A stretch of DNA of 64,000 nucleotides from Bacillus andreraoultii (GTDB taxonomy: Bacteria; Bacillota; Bacilli; Bacillales; Caldibacillaceae): NCBI RefSeq assembly GCF_001244735.1, contig NZ_LN868935.1, forward strand, positions 92,109 to 156,108. Reading direction: 5' to 3'. Under the pieces are notes generated by a model. It was not told the origin of the DNA, ran no database searches, and was given only the letters and a program-made list of their open reading frames with translations. Shown piece after piece: positions 1 to 9,220 of the stretch. Both the position numbers and the translations under genes were made by a program. Numbering within the stretch: the first letter of the stretch is position 1; every line of letters starts with the position of its first letter.

Positions 1-272
1 TAACCTGTTTCTTTTTCTTTAATAGTCCTTCGTGCCAACATACGTTCATGAATATTTATAATATATAGATAAATTATAGTCAACGGACTTTTTACTTATT
101 TTTTATGAGTGAAAATAACTACAATCATTGTTCCTATAATCGGAATGAGCGTTAGATATCATCCCTTTTGAATTCATCACCTAAAAGTCAACTCATCATT
201 CACCACTGACAAAATTTGTTATAGTATAATAAAGATGTACGATGATAAACGCCTATAATGGGGGTGAATGAG
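1..272. other. Left-edge non-coding stretch
   Basis: AT-rich sequence before the first gene. A TATAAT-like box lies at about 225-230 but no well-spaced -35 box precedes it, so I do not call a promoter. On the minus strand a short open frame leaves the window at the left edge (possible ATG at 41), but it has no ribosome site and is too short to identify. Confidence 0.4.
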
Positions 273-1493
273 TTGGATCCTGTCGAAATTATGTTAAATA
301 TTCATCGCGTTATTCCGTATTATCAACCTATCATTAGTGCAGATACTCAGCTTGTCATCGGTTATGAAATTAGCGCCTATTACGTAGAAGAAAATAATGA
401 ATTTAAAAATATTGATTGGTTTTTAACTGATTCCACTATTCCTGATGATTTCCGATTAGATTTATGTCGCCACTTACTTGATAAGGCCATTGACTATCAA
501 ATAGAGATGGATCCGTCTATGGACATATTTTTTAATTATGATTCCAACTTATTAATGAAAGACCGTGGGGAATGTCTTGAAAAATTATTATATTCCTATA
601 TGAATAAAGGATTTAAACGAGAAAAACTCGTTCTACAACTAAAGGAACCATTTAATCAAGAGGAACTGGATTCAGTTCGACTATTATTTAATTACTTAAA
701 ATCGTTAGGACTACGTATTGCACTTGATGACATTGGGGAACGGAACGCCAGTCTTGATCGATTCGCATATTTAAAGCCAAATATTGTAAAAATAGATCTT
801 CGTTTTTTAAAAGATAATGAGTCCCCTCATCTATATCGGGATGTTCACCACTCTATCTCTCTACTTTCCCAAAAAATTGGGGCGACTTTAATGTTTAAAA
901 ATATCTCTACGTATAATCAATTCAATCATGCATGGAGAAATGGCGGTCGCTTTTATCAAGGGAGTTATTTCGCACGGATTGGAGCACAATTTATCCAAAA
1001 AGACGATTGTAAAAAAAAGATTCAAAAAGATTTTCGTTTATTTGTTAACTATGAGCATAAAAAAATAAAGGCACAACTAGATTTAACAAGTAAAATTAAC
1101 CAACAATTAAAACAAGTATTGTTATCCATGAATGAAAATGAGCCTTACGATGATACGGCAATGAAAGTTGGAAAAGCCTGTTCCGATTTTATTTTCCGCG
1201 TGTATATTTGTAATGATGAGGGGCTTCAACTTTCGGCAAACATTGAGAAAAATGACGATGGAAGTTGGATTTTTAATGAGGAAGTTCGTAATAAAAACTG
1301 GAGTTGGCGACCATACTTTTTTGAAAATATTGCCCGAATGAATATTGAAAAAAAGGGGATACTGTCCGATCTTTACACAGATATTGAAAAAAATGAGCAA
1401 ATCCGGACTTTTTCTTATCCGATATCTGATAACTTATATATTTTTCTTGATATTCCATACACCTTTTTATTTGAACAAGAAGGCTTATTGTAA
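273..1493 (+). CDS. ykuI: YkuI-like EAL-domain protein
   Basis: Two-part protein: an EAL (c-di-GMP phosphodiesterase-like) domain at about residues 1-240 and a PAS-like YkuI_C sensor domain after it. The length of about 406 aa and the order of motifs (PYYQPI, GYE, ALDDIG, VKIDL, YQGSYF, NWSWRPYF near the C-terminus) fit Bacillus YkuI. The start is placed at TTG 273, because the upstream ATG at 258 overlaps the GGGGGTG ribosome site and TTG gives a LDPVEI start matching YkuI. The EAL signature reads EISAYY, so the usual Leu and Arg are missing. The late acidic position (EDIE-type in YkuI) reads KNIS. I infer weak or no catalysis and a possible c-di-GMP-binding role. The stop codon is shared with a dispersed repeat. 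Confidence 0.85.
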   Translation: MDPVEIMLNIHRVIPYYQPIISADTQLVIGYEISAYYVEENNEFKNIDWFLTDSTIPDDFRLDLCRHLLDKAIDYQIEMDPSMDIFFNYDSNLLMKDRGECLEKLLYSYMNKGFKREKLVLQLKEPFNQEELDSVRLLFNYLKSLGLRIALDDIGERNASLDRFAYLKPNIVKIDLRFLKDNESPHLYRDVHHSISLLSQKIGATLMFKNISTYNQFNHAWRNGGRFYQGSYFARIGAQFIQKDDCKKKIQKDFRLFVNYEHKKIKAQLDLTSKINQQLKQVLLSMNENEPYDDTAMKVGKACSDFIFRVYICNDEGLQLSANIEKNDDGSWIFNEEVRNKNWSWRPYFFENIARMNIEKKGILSDLYTDIEKNEQIRTFSYPISDNLYIFLDIPYTFLFEQEGLL

Positions 1494-1659
1494 AGAAAAC
1501 TCAGGAACGCTAAATCCTCTAGGCGAAAGTAGAAACCTAGAGTTCGCCAAAAAGAAAGAGAGTTTTTCGGCTTTGATGAGCTGTAAGAGCCTTCCTTGTG
1601 CGCTTATACGTATTGGAAAGTAGAAATTGGAAATTTATCCTATTCCTTAGCTAAAGAAA
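1491..1659 (+). repeat. 168-bp dispersed repeat, copy A (full)
   Basis: Starts with TAAAGAAAACTC, whose TAA is the stop codon of the ykuI-like gene, and ends with TAAAGAAA. It contains an inverted repeat CTCTAGG/CCTAGAG, the core GAGTTCGCC, an A-run/T-run hairpin ending TTTTTCGGC, and a distal GGAAAGTA segment. The same layout occurs at 42782-42948 and 56082-56249, with partial copies at 9221-9322, 34319-34410 and 60014-60106. Confidence 0.8.
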
Positions 1660-1698
1660 GATGTTCCAACTTAATTGTAGGTCGGAACATCTCTTTTT
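1660..1698. terminator. Bidirectional terminator
   Basis: GATGTTCC and GGAACATC form an 8-bp stem with T-rich tails in both directions. It lies between the convergent ykuI-like gene and the 2-oxoacid dehydrogenase operon and can serve both. Confidence 0.75.
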
Positions 1699-2674
1699 AA
1701 TAGCTTAAGAGTTCTTCAATTGCTGCTTTTATCCGAATAGCATTTGGTAACCAATCGTCTTCAATGGTTCCTACAGGATAAGGTGTATCCAAACCAGTGA
1801 CTCGCATAATCGGAGCCGATAGTGAAAATAGACAATGTTCACTTACGAGCGCTGCAATTTCTGCACCTACACCACTTGTTTTTACAGCTTCATGAACAAT
1901 GAGCAACCGTTCTGTTTTACGTACAGAAGTAAAAATCGTTTCCATATCGATTGGGGCAATTGTCCGTAAATCAATTAATTCAAGAGAAATATGTTCTTTC
2001 TCATATTCATGAATAATTTGTTTTAATAAGGGCATAACTGGACCAAAGCCAACGATTGTTGCATGAAACCCTTCATTTACAACATTTGCCTTACCGATTG
2101 GCGCTTCATATACTCCATCAGGAACTTCTTCCTTAATCATTCGATACAACTTCATCGGCTCTAAAAATAGAACGGGATCTTCATCACGTATTGCTGAAAT
2201 TAACAGACCTTTTGCATCATATGGAGTTGATGGCATAATAATCTTTAAACCTGGGGTATGAGAAAATAAAGCTTCTAAACTATCCGAATGAAGTTCAGGT
2301 GTGCGAACTCCTCCCCCGTACGGACTGCGAATGACCATAGGAACGTGAAATCTCCCTGCTGACCGGTAACGCATTCTTGCTGCTTGACTCGCCATTTGAT
2401 CCATTGCTTCATAGATGAAACCGAAGAATTGAATTTCCACAACAGGACGTAATCCATTTAAGCTCATTCCAACAGCACTACCTATAATGGCGGACTCTGC
2501 TAACGGTGTATCAATTACACGATTTTTTCCATATTTTTCTATTAAACCATCTGTTACCCGAAAAACTCCTCCATTTTTGCCGATATCTTCCCCTAATAAA
2601 ACAATCCGTTCATCCCGCTCCATTTCTAACTGTAGTGCCTCAGAAATTGCTTGAATCATCGTTTTTCCACTCAT
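1697..2674 (-). CDS. 2-oxoacid dehydrogenase E1 component, beta subunit
   Basis: Transketolase-like beta subunit of a thiamine-diphosphate E1 enzyme (pyruvate, acetoin or branched-chain 2-oxoacid type); 325 aa is the usual family length. Recognisable segments are LLGEDIGKNGGVFRVTDGL near residue 26, DTPLAESAIIGSAVGMS, PYGGGVRTPELHSDS and the C-terminal transketolase domain. The start ATG overlaps the end of the E1 alpha gene by 4 nt, so translation is probably coupled. It is the last gene of an E2-E1alpha-E1beta operon. Substrate cannot be told from sequence alone; branched-chain-type or a secondary pyruvate dehydrogenase are both possible. Confidence 0.9.
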   Translation of the reverse strand: MSGKTMIQAISEALQLEMERDERIVLLGEDIGKNGGVFRVTDGLIEKYGKNRVIDTPLAESAIIGSAVGMSLNGLRPVVEIQFFGFIYEAMDQMASQAARMRYRSAGRFHVPMVIRSPYGGGVRTPELHSDSLEALFSHTPGLKIIMPSTPYDAKGLLISAIRDEDPVLFLEPMKLYRMIKEEVPDGVYEAPIGKANVVNEGFHATIVGFGPVMPLLKQIIHEYEKEHISLELIDLRTIAPIDMETIFTSVRKTERLLIVHEAVKTSGVGAEIAALVSEHCLFSLSAPIMRVTGLDTPYPVGTIEDDWLPNAIRIKAAIEELLSY

Positions 2675-3753
2675 TCATTTTCACCCCCGTCATAACGATA
2701 TAGTTTTTTCACATAATTTTGTTGATCTGTTAAAAGAGGCGTTTTTTCATTAAATACAAAATTAAAAGATTCAGCAAGCTTCGGAAACTCTTCCATTTCG
2801 ACTTGTTCGATTATCCTATTTAACTCTTCTTGAAATGAAGCTTCACATATCCTTTCTTTTTCATCATTCCATAAGCCTTGATTCGTTAACCATTTACGAA
2901 GTCGCAATAAAGGATCTTTATCCACCCACTTGTTTACTTCTTCGTTTTGTCGATATTTTGACGGGTCATCAGAAGTTGTATGTGGTCCAAATCGATATGT
3001 AACGGCTTCAATTAACGTAGGCCCCTCCCCATTCCTCGCTCGTTCAATCGCTTCTTTCATTACTTCATAAACAGCTAGTACATCATTTCCATCAACTTGA
3101 ACACCCTTCATACCATAAGCAACCGCCTTTTGAGCGATGGTTTTGCTCGCCATTTGCTTTTCCAATGGAACACTAATCGCATACTGATTATTTTGGCAAA
3201 AAAAGATTGTTGGTAGTTGGTAGACTGCGGCAAAGTTTAATGCCTCATGAAAATCCCCTTGTGAAGTGGCTCCATCGCCAAAATAACTGACAGAAACGGA
3301 TTTTTCTCCCTTATATTTTGCTGCGTGGGCAATTCCAACAGCATGTAACGTTTGTGCAGCAATAATTATTTGTACTGGTAAAATGTTAAGCCCTTCTGGT
3401 ATTCGACCTCCATAAAGATGCCCTTTCGCATACAAAATAAATTGTTCAATTGGTAAACCATGAACGATACAAGCCGCAGCATCTCTATAACTTGGACAAA
3501 TCCAATCTTGAGACTGTAATAAAAAGGCACTTCCTACTTGTGCTGCTTCTTGTCCACTAAGCGGTGCATAAGTACCAATTCGCCCTTGCCTCTGCATTCT
3601 TAACAGTTTTTCATCTAGTAATCTCGCTTTTTTCATCCATTGATACATTTCTAGCAACTCCGTATCGGTTGCTGTTTTATTATTAGATAGAATTTCCCCA
3701 TCCTCATTCATCATTCGCACGAGCTTGAATGTGAGTTGATTTTCTTCAAGCAT
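2671..3753 (-). CDS. 2-oxoacid dehydrogenase E1 component, alpha subunit
   Basis: Thiamine-diphosphate-binding alpha subunit that decarboxylates a 2-oxoacid and reductively acylates the E2 lipoyl group. The ThDP motif starts with GDGATSQGDFHEALNFAAVY and ends in CQNNQYAIS. GPHTTSDDPSKYR is the regulatory-loop region conserved in PdhA/BkdA proteins. About 360 aa is normal. ATG 3753 is chosen because GAAGGAG sits 8 nt upstream; GTG at 3762 would be too close to that site. It lies 84 bp after the E2 gene and overlaps E1 beta by 4 nt. Confidence 0.9.
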   Translation of the reverse strand: MLEENQLTFKLVRMMNEDGEILSNNKTATDTELLEMYQWMKKARLLDEKLLRMQRQGRIGTYAPLSGQEAAQVGSAFLLQSQDWICPSYRDAAACIVHGLPIEQFILYAKGHLYGGRIPEGLNILPVQIIIAAQTLHAVGIAHAAKYKGEKSVSVSYFGDGATSQGDFHEALNFAAVYQLPTIFFCQNNQYAISVPLEKQMASKTIAQKAVAYGMKGVQVDGNDVLAVYEVMKEAIERARNGEGPTLIEAVTYRFGPHTTSDDPSKYRQNEEVNKWVDKDPLLRLRKWLTNQGLWNDEKERICEASFQEELNRIIEQVEMEEFPKLAESFNFVFNEKTPLLTDQQNYVKKLYRYDGGENE

Positions 3754-3837
3754 TTTCTTCACTCCTTCTATAAATGATATATCAACGGTTTAACCTCTGT
3801 TCGGGGGATTAGTTCGACATGGCTTTTTATCCGTCTT

Positions 3838-5091
3838 CTATTTCGCATGTAACATCCACTTTTCAGGATGTTCAATATACGTTTTTACATCATTCATAAA
3901 TTTTCCGGCTGGTTCGCCATCAATAATTCGGTGATCAAACGAGAGACTAATTCCCATCATCTGACCGATACCAATTTCTCGATTCGGTAAAATAACTGGC
4001 TTTTCCTTAATCGCATGGATCCCTAATATGGCAACTTCTGGATAATTAATAATAGGTGTCGCATAAAAGCCGCCTTGACTACCTGTATTTGAAATTGTGA
4101 ATGTACTACCTTGAATTTCCTCTAGTGATAACTTTCCTGCCTCTGCCTTTTGGGATAACTCAATAATTTCTCTAGCAATTTCTGCAATTGACTTTTGATC
4201 TGCATGATGAATAACAGGAACAACTAAACCATTTGTTGTAGCAGTCGCAATCCCAATATTGTATGTTTTCTTTAAAATAATTGCATTTTTATTTTCATCA
4301 ATAGAAGCATTAAATATTGGATTATTCTTTAGTGCTTCAACGACACATTTGACAATGATTGGGAGAAAGGTTATTTTCTCAGTTGAAAATTTATTCAATT
4401 CATTTTTAAATTTGATTAGCAAGTCAGCACTTACTTCATCCATCCCTGTTGTATGTGGAATTGTAAAGGCAGACTTCACCATATTTTCATAGATTTTTTT
4501 ACGAAGCCCACGAATTGGAACGATTTCGTCGATGGCCTCCGTTTGACATGTATTAACGTCATGTGTCGGTGTTTTCACTATCGTTGTCGGCTGAACATTA
4601 TCTCGTCGCGTCACAGTTTGCTGTTCTTTGAAATGGAGGACATCTTGTTTAGTAATTCTACCACCAGATGCAGAACCGGAAACTTCTTTTAAATCAACAC
4701 GAAGTTGTCGGGCTAACTTCCGAACACTTGGAGCAGCAATAACACGTTTTTCTTCTGGGGTTTTTCGCAAATGTGGAAACCTTTCATTTGAATAGTTGGA
4801 TGTCGATTTTTCTTCCGGTGATTTAGTTACATGATTAATAGAGTGTAAACCGTTTTGTTCTGTTTCAATTTCAACTAATATGTCCCCAACAAATACCGTA
4901 TCCCCCTCTTCTCCTATTCTCTTACGAATGACTCCACTTTTTGGTGAAGTAATTTCAACAGCAGTTTTGTCTGTCTGCACTTCTACGATGGGATCATCAA
5001 TTTTTACCGTTTCACCTACATCTACAAACCACTTTAATATTTCAGCCTCATGAAGCCCTTCACCAATATCGGTGAATTTTAATAGATACAC
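3838..5091 (-). CDS. Dihydrolipoamide acyltransferase, E2 component
   Basis: Core of a 2-oxoacid dehydrogenase complex. It has an N-terminal lipoyl domain (DKTAVEI lipoylation motif, Lys near residue 43), a peripheral subunit-binding domain at about 115-150 (APSVRKLARQL, GRITKQDV) and a C-terminal catalytic domain ending in SLSFDHRIIDG with the acyltransferase His and Asp. 417 aa is usual for a one-lipoyl E2. The start is GTG 5091, with GGAGG 8 nt upstream. It is the first gene of the operon, ahead of E1 alpha and E1 beta. Most Bacillus clusters run E1alpha-E1beta-E2-E3, so the E2-first order and missing E3 are unusual. A cre box lies just upstream. Confidence 0.92.
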   Translation of the reverse strand: MYLLKFTDIGEGLHEAEILKWFVDVGETVKIDDPIVEVQTDKTAVEITSPKSGVIRKRIGEEGDTVFVGDILVEIETEQNGLHSINHVTKSPEEKSTSNYSNERFPHLRKTPEEKRVIAAPSVRKLARQLRVDLKEVSGSASGGRITKQDVLHFKEQQTVTRRDNVQPTTIVKTPTHDVNTCQTEAIDEIVPIRGLRKKIYENMVKSAFTIPHTTGMDEVSADLLIKFKNELNKFSTEKITFLPIIVKCVVEALKNNPIFNASIDENKNAIILKKTYNIGIATATTNGLVVPVIHHADQKSIAEIAREIIELSQKAEAGKLSLEEIQGSTFTISNTGSQGGFYATPIINYPEVAILGIHAIKEKPVILPNREIGIGQMMGISLSFDHRIIDGEPAGKFMNDVKTYIEHPEKWMLHAK

Positions 5092-5121
5092 TGCCTCAAC
5101 CTCCTAAATCAATCGTGTTAT

Positions 5122-5136
5122 TTAAAGCGCTTACAA
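5122..5136 (-). promoter_or_regulatory. cre (CcpA) site upstream of E2
   Basis: The minus strand reads TTGTAAGCGCTTTAA, a 14/15 match to the consensus WTGNAARCGNWWWCA, centred on AAAGCGCTTT. It is about 30 bp before the E2 start, which suggests carbon catabolite control of the operon. Inferred from consensus only. Confidence 0.65.
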
Positions 5137-5470
5137 TAACTGTTATTCATATACTTCTCGTTCTTACCTGATAAATCCTACTAACTAATTGTATTCGCGT
5201 TAAAAAAATTTATTATTCTATAAAAGGAACCTTTCATGTGTTATAAAACTGTGCAAATGGAACGTTCTAGAAAAATAGCTAGTCAATATAAGCCCAAATA
5301 GTGCTTGGAGTAAAGAACTCGACTTATAGAGCGCTTCTATAAGCCCATAATCATGGATTTTTCTAAAAAAGGGATCATTGAACACCGCCATAAAAAAAGA
5401 CTGGTCTAATTTCAGATACTCACTCATTTCACAATCTTGAGTAATCCTTATTAGAAACAGTCCTCATTAG
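5137..5470. other. Intergenic region with a palindrome
   Basis: Between the E2 gene promoter area and the Lon-like gene. It contains the inverted repeat CTTATAGA/TTCTATAAG at about 5323-5343, which resembles the TATAGAAcccTTCTATA hairpin of the tandem units at 55.4 kb. A 69-codon open frame on the minus strand (5218-5427) has no clear ribosome site and resembles no family I know. I treat it as non-coding. Confidence 0.4.
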
Positions 5471-7906
5471 CTATGAATGATTCTTCTCAACTTTTTTATT
5501 AATGGATGCATACATTTGCTTAAACCGCTCTTCTACTTTGGCAAAAATTGAATTTTGCCCATATTTTCCATTATGGTCACGAACATTCCCTGCTTTAACT
5601 CCTGTCAATATTTCTAGGCCTTCCGCAATATGTTCAATCGCCCAAACATGAAATAGACCTTTTTTTACTGCCTCTATTACTTCATTATCCAACTTTAAGT
5701 TGATGATATTCTGTTTTGGAATAATGACGCCTTGTTTCCCATTCAAACCTTTTACTTTACAAATATGGTAGAACCCTTCTACTTTTTCATTTACTCCACC
5801 AATTGGCTGAATTTCCCCCCACTGGTTTACTGATCCAGTTACTGCTATTCCTTGATAAATGGGTACATCTGCAAGGGATGATAACAACACATAAAGTTCG
5901 GTACTCGATGCACTATCCCCATCAATTGGTGTATACGTTTGTTCAAAAGTAATACTCGCAGATAGTGGAATTGGACGGTTTTTAGCAAACTCACCAGATA
6001 AAAATCCTGTTAATATCATCATTCCTTTATGATGTATTTGTCCACTTAATGCTGCCTCTCGCTCAATATTCATAATCCCACTTTTCCCTACAAATGTTTG
6101 AGCAGTAATTTTTGTTGGGATGCCGAAAATGGAATCACGCGTTCCCATGACTGCTAAACCATTTATTTGTCCAATCCGAAAACCATCCGTCTCGACTAGA
6201 ATTGTACCATTATGAATCATTTCCCTATATTTTTCTGCAATGTAGTTAGAGCGGTTAACTTTTTCACACAACGCCTTTTCAATATGGTGTTCATCAACAT
6301 ACATTTGCTTATCCTTTTTTACCCAATAACTAGATTCAACAAGAACTTTTGTAATTTCTTGAAAACGAGTAGTTAACTTTGTTTGATCTTGAACAAGACG
6401 GGAACTATAATTAATTACACTTGCAACGGCTCGACGATGAAAAGGTAAGAGACCTTCTTCTTCACCGTATTTTTTTATAAATCTTGCCATTTTCATACAG
6501 TTTTCTTCATTCTTATTCATTTCAGTTCCAAATTCCACTTTTACTTTAAATAACTTATGAAAGTCTTCGTCATAGGTTGATAATAAATCATATAAATAGT
6601 AAGAACCGATCAAAATCACTTTTAAATTTAGTGGGATTGGCTCTGGCCTTAATCCACTTGTCGGTATAGACATTCGCTCTTCATATGGATTCTCAATTTG
6701 AATACGATTTGTTTGAAGTGTTCTTTTCAATCTTGTCCAAGCATTTGGTTCTTGTAATAATTCTGCTGCTTGAATAATTACATATCCTCCATTAGCTAAG
6801 TGAAGCACCCCTGGTTTAATAAAAGTAAAGTCAGTCATCCAGTTTCCAAGCGCACCGTGATATTCTACTTTACCAAATAAATGATGGTAAGTTGGATGTG
6901 TCTCATATATAACAGGTGCTCCCGAACAGGTTCTGTTATTGACAAATAAATTGACTGTATAACGATTTAATTTTTGTTCATTCGCTCCACCAACTAACGC
7001 ATGAAGAATATTTTGTTCGTCATCTTCGTCATCGAGAAAATACGAGTAATGCTCGACAACATCATGAAAGTAGGAATCAAAATATCGTAGCACTTTTTTA
7101 TGATCTTTATATTTCTCCTTTAATGATTCAAACAACCCCTCAATCGCAAAAGCGGCTGTTTGGTGCATAAACTTATTTATCTCTTTTCGTAATTGTTCAT
7201 CTACTTTTCTCATTTGGTGAACGGTTTCTTGTATTTTATCTTCTATTAATTTTTCTCGTTCTTTTAATATCGCTCTGTTGGAATCAGGAAGCTCTTCAAA
7301 TTCTTCTATTGTTAATGGTTTTCCTAAGTAAAGTGGGATTGTTTTAATACCTTGTGGAGTTCGTTCTACTTTTACTTGGTTCTCTAAAGCAAACTCATCA
7401 ATTTTTTTCCAAAGACGTTCAATCCTACTTCGAAATTCATCGACAATATGACTTTTATTTTTTTCAAATGCCTCACTCGTAAATGTTGACTTTAATTCTC
7501 GCTCAATATCAATTAGTAAAATTTCTACTTCTCTTTGAAATTGTTGTCCGTATCCAGCTGGAAATGGAATGACAAGTGGCATATCTGGATTTTCAAAATT
7601 ATATACATAACACCAATCATTAGGAACCTTTTGTCCTGCCGTAGCATTTTTAACTCGCTCTAGCGTTTATGTCATTTTACCAGTTCCTGCTGGTCCGACG
7701 ACAAACAAATTATAACCTGATTGTTCGACAGATAAACCGAATTCCATTGCATGTTCGGCACGCTGTTGGCCAATCATTTGATTTGGAATACAATCAATAT
7801 CACTTGTCGTTTCAAAGGGGAAATTTTCTTCACTGTACATCGTTCGTAATTCGGTGAGTGGTACTTGGTGAAGTGCCAAAAGACTTTCATACTCTTCTAT
7901 ATTCAT
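5471..7906 (-). pseudogene. Lon-family (S16) AAA protease, premature stop
   Basis: Reads as one 811-codon frame from ATG 7906 to 5471, except for a single in-frame TAA at 7669-7667 (codon 80), directly after the P-loop VGPAGTGKMT. After the stop the same frame continues with TLERVKNATAGQKVPNDWC and runs to a complete C-terminal Lon protease domain. That domain has the Ser in DGDSASS, the Lys in NEKVEG and the GGVNEKVEGF segment. The family is the Lon-like ATP-dependent proteases with an unusual insert-rich ATPase part. An internal restart at ATG 7582 would lack the P-loop and has no ribosome site. Most likely a recent nonsense mutation; a sequencing error cannot be excluded. The P-loop also has Met where Ser/Thr is usual, followed by Thr. 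Confidence 0.8.
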
Positions 7907-8260
7907 CGTATGTCCCTACCTTCCAATATTTGACATTCCATTTCGGTTCTTGGATGTACTGTATGATCCTACGCAAAACTCACTTACTAATCAGTTCGTC
8001 ACCGTTTTCCTGTTTCCCTGCAATCGTTTCAATTGTTCATAAAACGTTAAACTTTACTCAGAGAAGTCCTCTACTTCTATTCTTGAGGAAAAAATGGAAA
8101 ATGACTAAACAATTCAGTAGGGATTCAACCCCCGATTGAACATAGTTAGCCCCCGGAAATGCCATGATTATTCAGTGGAAAACCATCTGTACGTTCGAAA
8201 AAATCGGATGCAAACGTAGCTTTTCGCATTTGATTAAAAAATACACAAATAATGGTTATT
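7907..8260. other. Intergenic region, divergent promoters
   Basis: Separates the Lon-like gene (minus) from the purine nucleoside phosphorylase gene (plus). Apart from the plus-strand promoter at its right end I see no conserved RNA structure, and specifically no purine riboswitch core. Confidence 0.4.
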
Positions 8261-8289
8261 TTGACACGCCCACTTCTGTACGTTAAAAT
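8261..8289 (+). promoter_or_regulatory. Sigma-A promoter of punA
   Basis: TTGACA at 8261-8266, a 17-bp spacer and TAAAAT at 8284-8289. The start codon lies about 47 bp downstream. Confidence 0.7.
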
Positions 8290-8335
8290 ATGTGTATTTG
8301 ATACAGTAAAATTTTTACAACTGGAGGAAAAACCG

Positions 8336-9157
8336 ATGCATAAGACAGAGCATATTTTAGAAGCAAAAGATTATATTATGACAAAAACGAATATCACACC
8401 TGAAGTAGGGTTCGTTCTTGGTTCAGGTCTCGGAATTCTTGCAGATGAGATTGAAAACGCTGTAATTATTCCATATGTTGATATTCCACATTTTGCAAAA
8501 TCATCGGCAATCGGTCATGCGAATGAACTTGTTATTGGAGACTTAATGGGAAAAAAAGTAGTCGCTATGAAAGGTCGTTTTCATTATTATGAAGGATTTT
8601 CATTAGATGAGGTAACATTTCCTATTCGTGTTATGAAAGCCTTAGGAGTAAAAAACTTAATTATTACAAATGCTTGTGGTGCTGTTAATACAGATTTTAA
8701 ACCAGGCGATTTAATGTTAATTCGTGATCATATTAATCTTACTGGAGCCAATCCACTTATCGGACATAATAATGATGATCTAGGTACCCGTTTTCCAGAT
8801 ATGACACAAGCTTATACACCAGAGTTAAGGGACCTTGCTAAAAAGGTAGCAGAGCAATTAGACATGAATCTCCAAGAAGGTGTATATGCTTGGTGGACAG
8901 GACCAACTTATGAAACACCTGCTGAAATTCGGATGATTCGTACGTTAGGGGCCGATGCTGTTGGTATGTCCACTGTTCCAGAAGTGATTGTTGCCAGACA
9001 CAGTCAAATGAATGTTCTTGGTATTTCTTGTTTAACGAATATGGCGAGCGGTATTTTAGATCAACCGTTAAGTCATGATGAAGTCATTGAAGTTGCGAGT
9101 AAAGTAAAAACAAATTTCATTGCACTTCTTAAAGGAATCTTAAATGAGATTGCGTAA
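8336..9157 (+). CDS. punA: Purine nucleoside phosphorylase
   Basis: Phosphorolysis of purine nucleosides to base and (deoxy)ribose-1-phosphate in the purine salvage pathway; cytoplasmic, usually trimeric. The family is recognised from GFVLGSGLG (phosphate-binding loop, residue about 24), GRFHYYEG, ITNACGAVN, GPTYETPAEIRM, GADAVGMSTVPEV and the ISCLTNMASG segment. The Glu and Asn of these motifs bind the base. ATG 8336 is chosen for the CTGGAGG site 8 nt upstream; open sequence further upstream overlaps the promoter. Length 273 aa is typical. It is a monocistronic unit with its own promoter and terminator. Confidence 0.93.
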   Translation: MHKTEHILEAKDYIMTKTNITPEVGFVLGSGLGILADEIENAVIIPYVDIPHFAKSSAIGHANELVIGDLMGKKVVAMKGRFHYYEGFSLDEVTFPIRVMKALGVKNLIITNACGAVNTDFKPGDLMLIRDHINLTGANPLIGHNNDDLGTRFPDMTQAYTPELRDLAKKVAEQLDMNLQEGVYAWWTGPTYETPAEIRMIRTLGADAVGMSTVPEVIVARHSQMNVLGISCLTNMASGILDQPLSHDEVIEVASKVKTNFIALLKGILNEIA

Positions 9158-9183
9158 ATAATTTATATCATTTTCCTGACGAA

Positions 9184-9219
9184 AAGACCTGCCAGAAGAG
9201 ATCGAGCAGGTCTTTTTTT
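9184..9219 (+). terminator. Rho-independent terminator of punA
   Basis: AAGACCTGC and GCAGGTCTT form a 9-bp stem followed by a run of seven T. Confidence 0.88.
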
Positions 9220-9220
9220 A

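Noticed and set aside
1-49. Possible gene start on the minus strand running off the left edge (ATG 41 or ATG 49)
   Set aside because: No ribosome site and at most 16 codons are visible, so identity and reality cannot be judged.
225-230. TATAAT box as promoter of the ykuI-like gene
   Set aside because: The nearest -35-like CTGACA is only 13 bp away, so spacing is wrong.
5218-5427. 69-codon minus-strand frame between E2 and the Lon-like gene
   Set aside because: No ribosome site, no known family, and it overlaps a repeat-like palindrome.
7582-7669. Frameshift in the Lon-like gene
   Set aside because: Translation across the junction stays in one frame; a single TAA explains the break better than an insertion or deletion.
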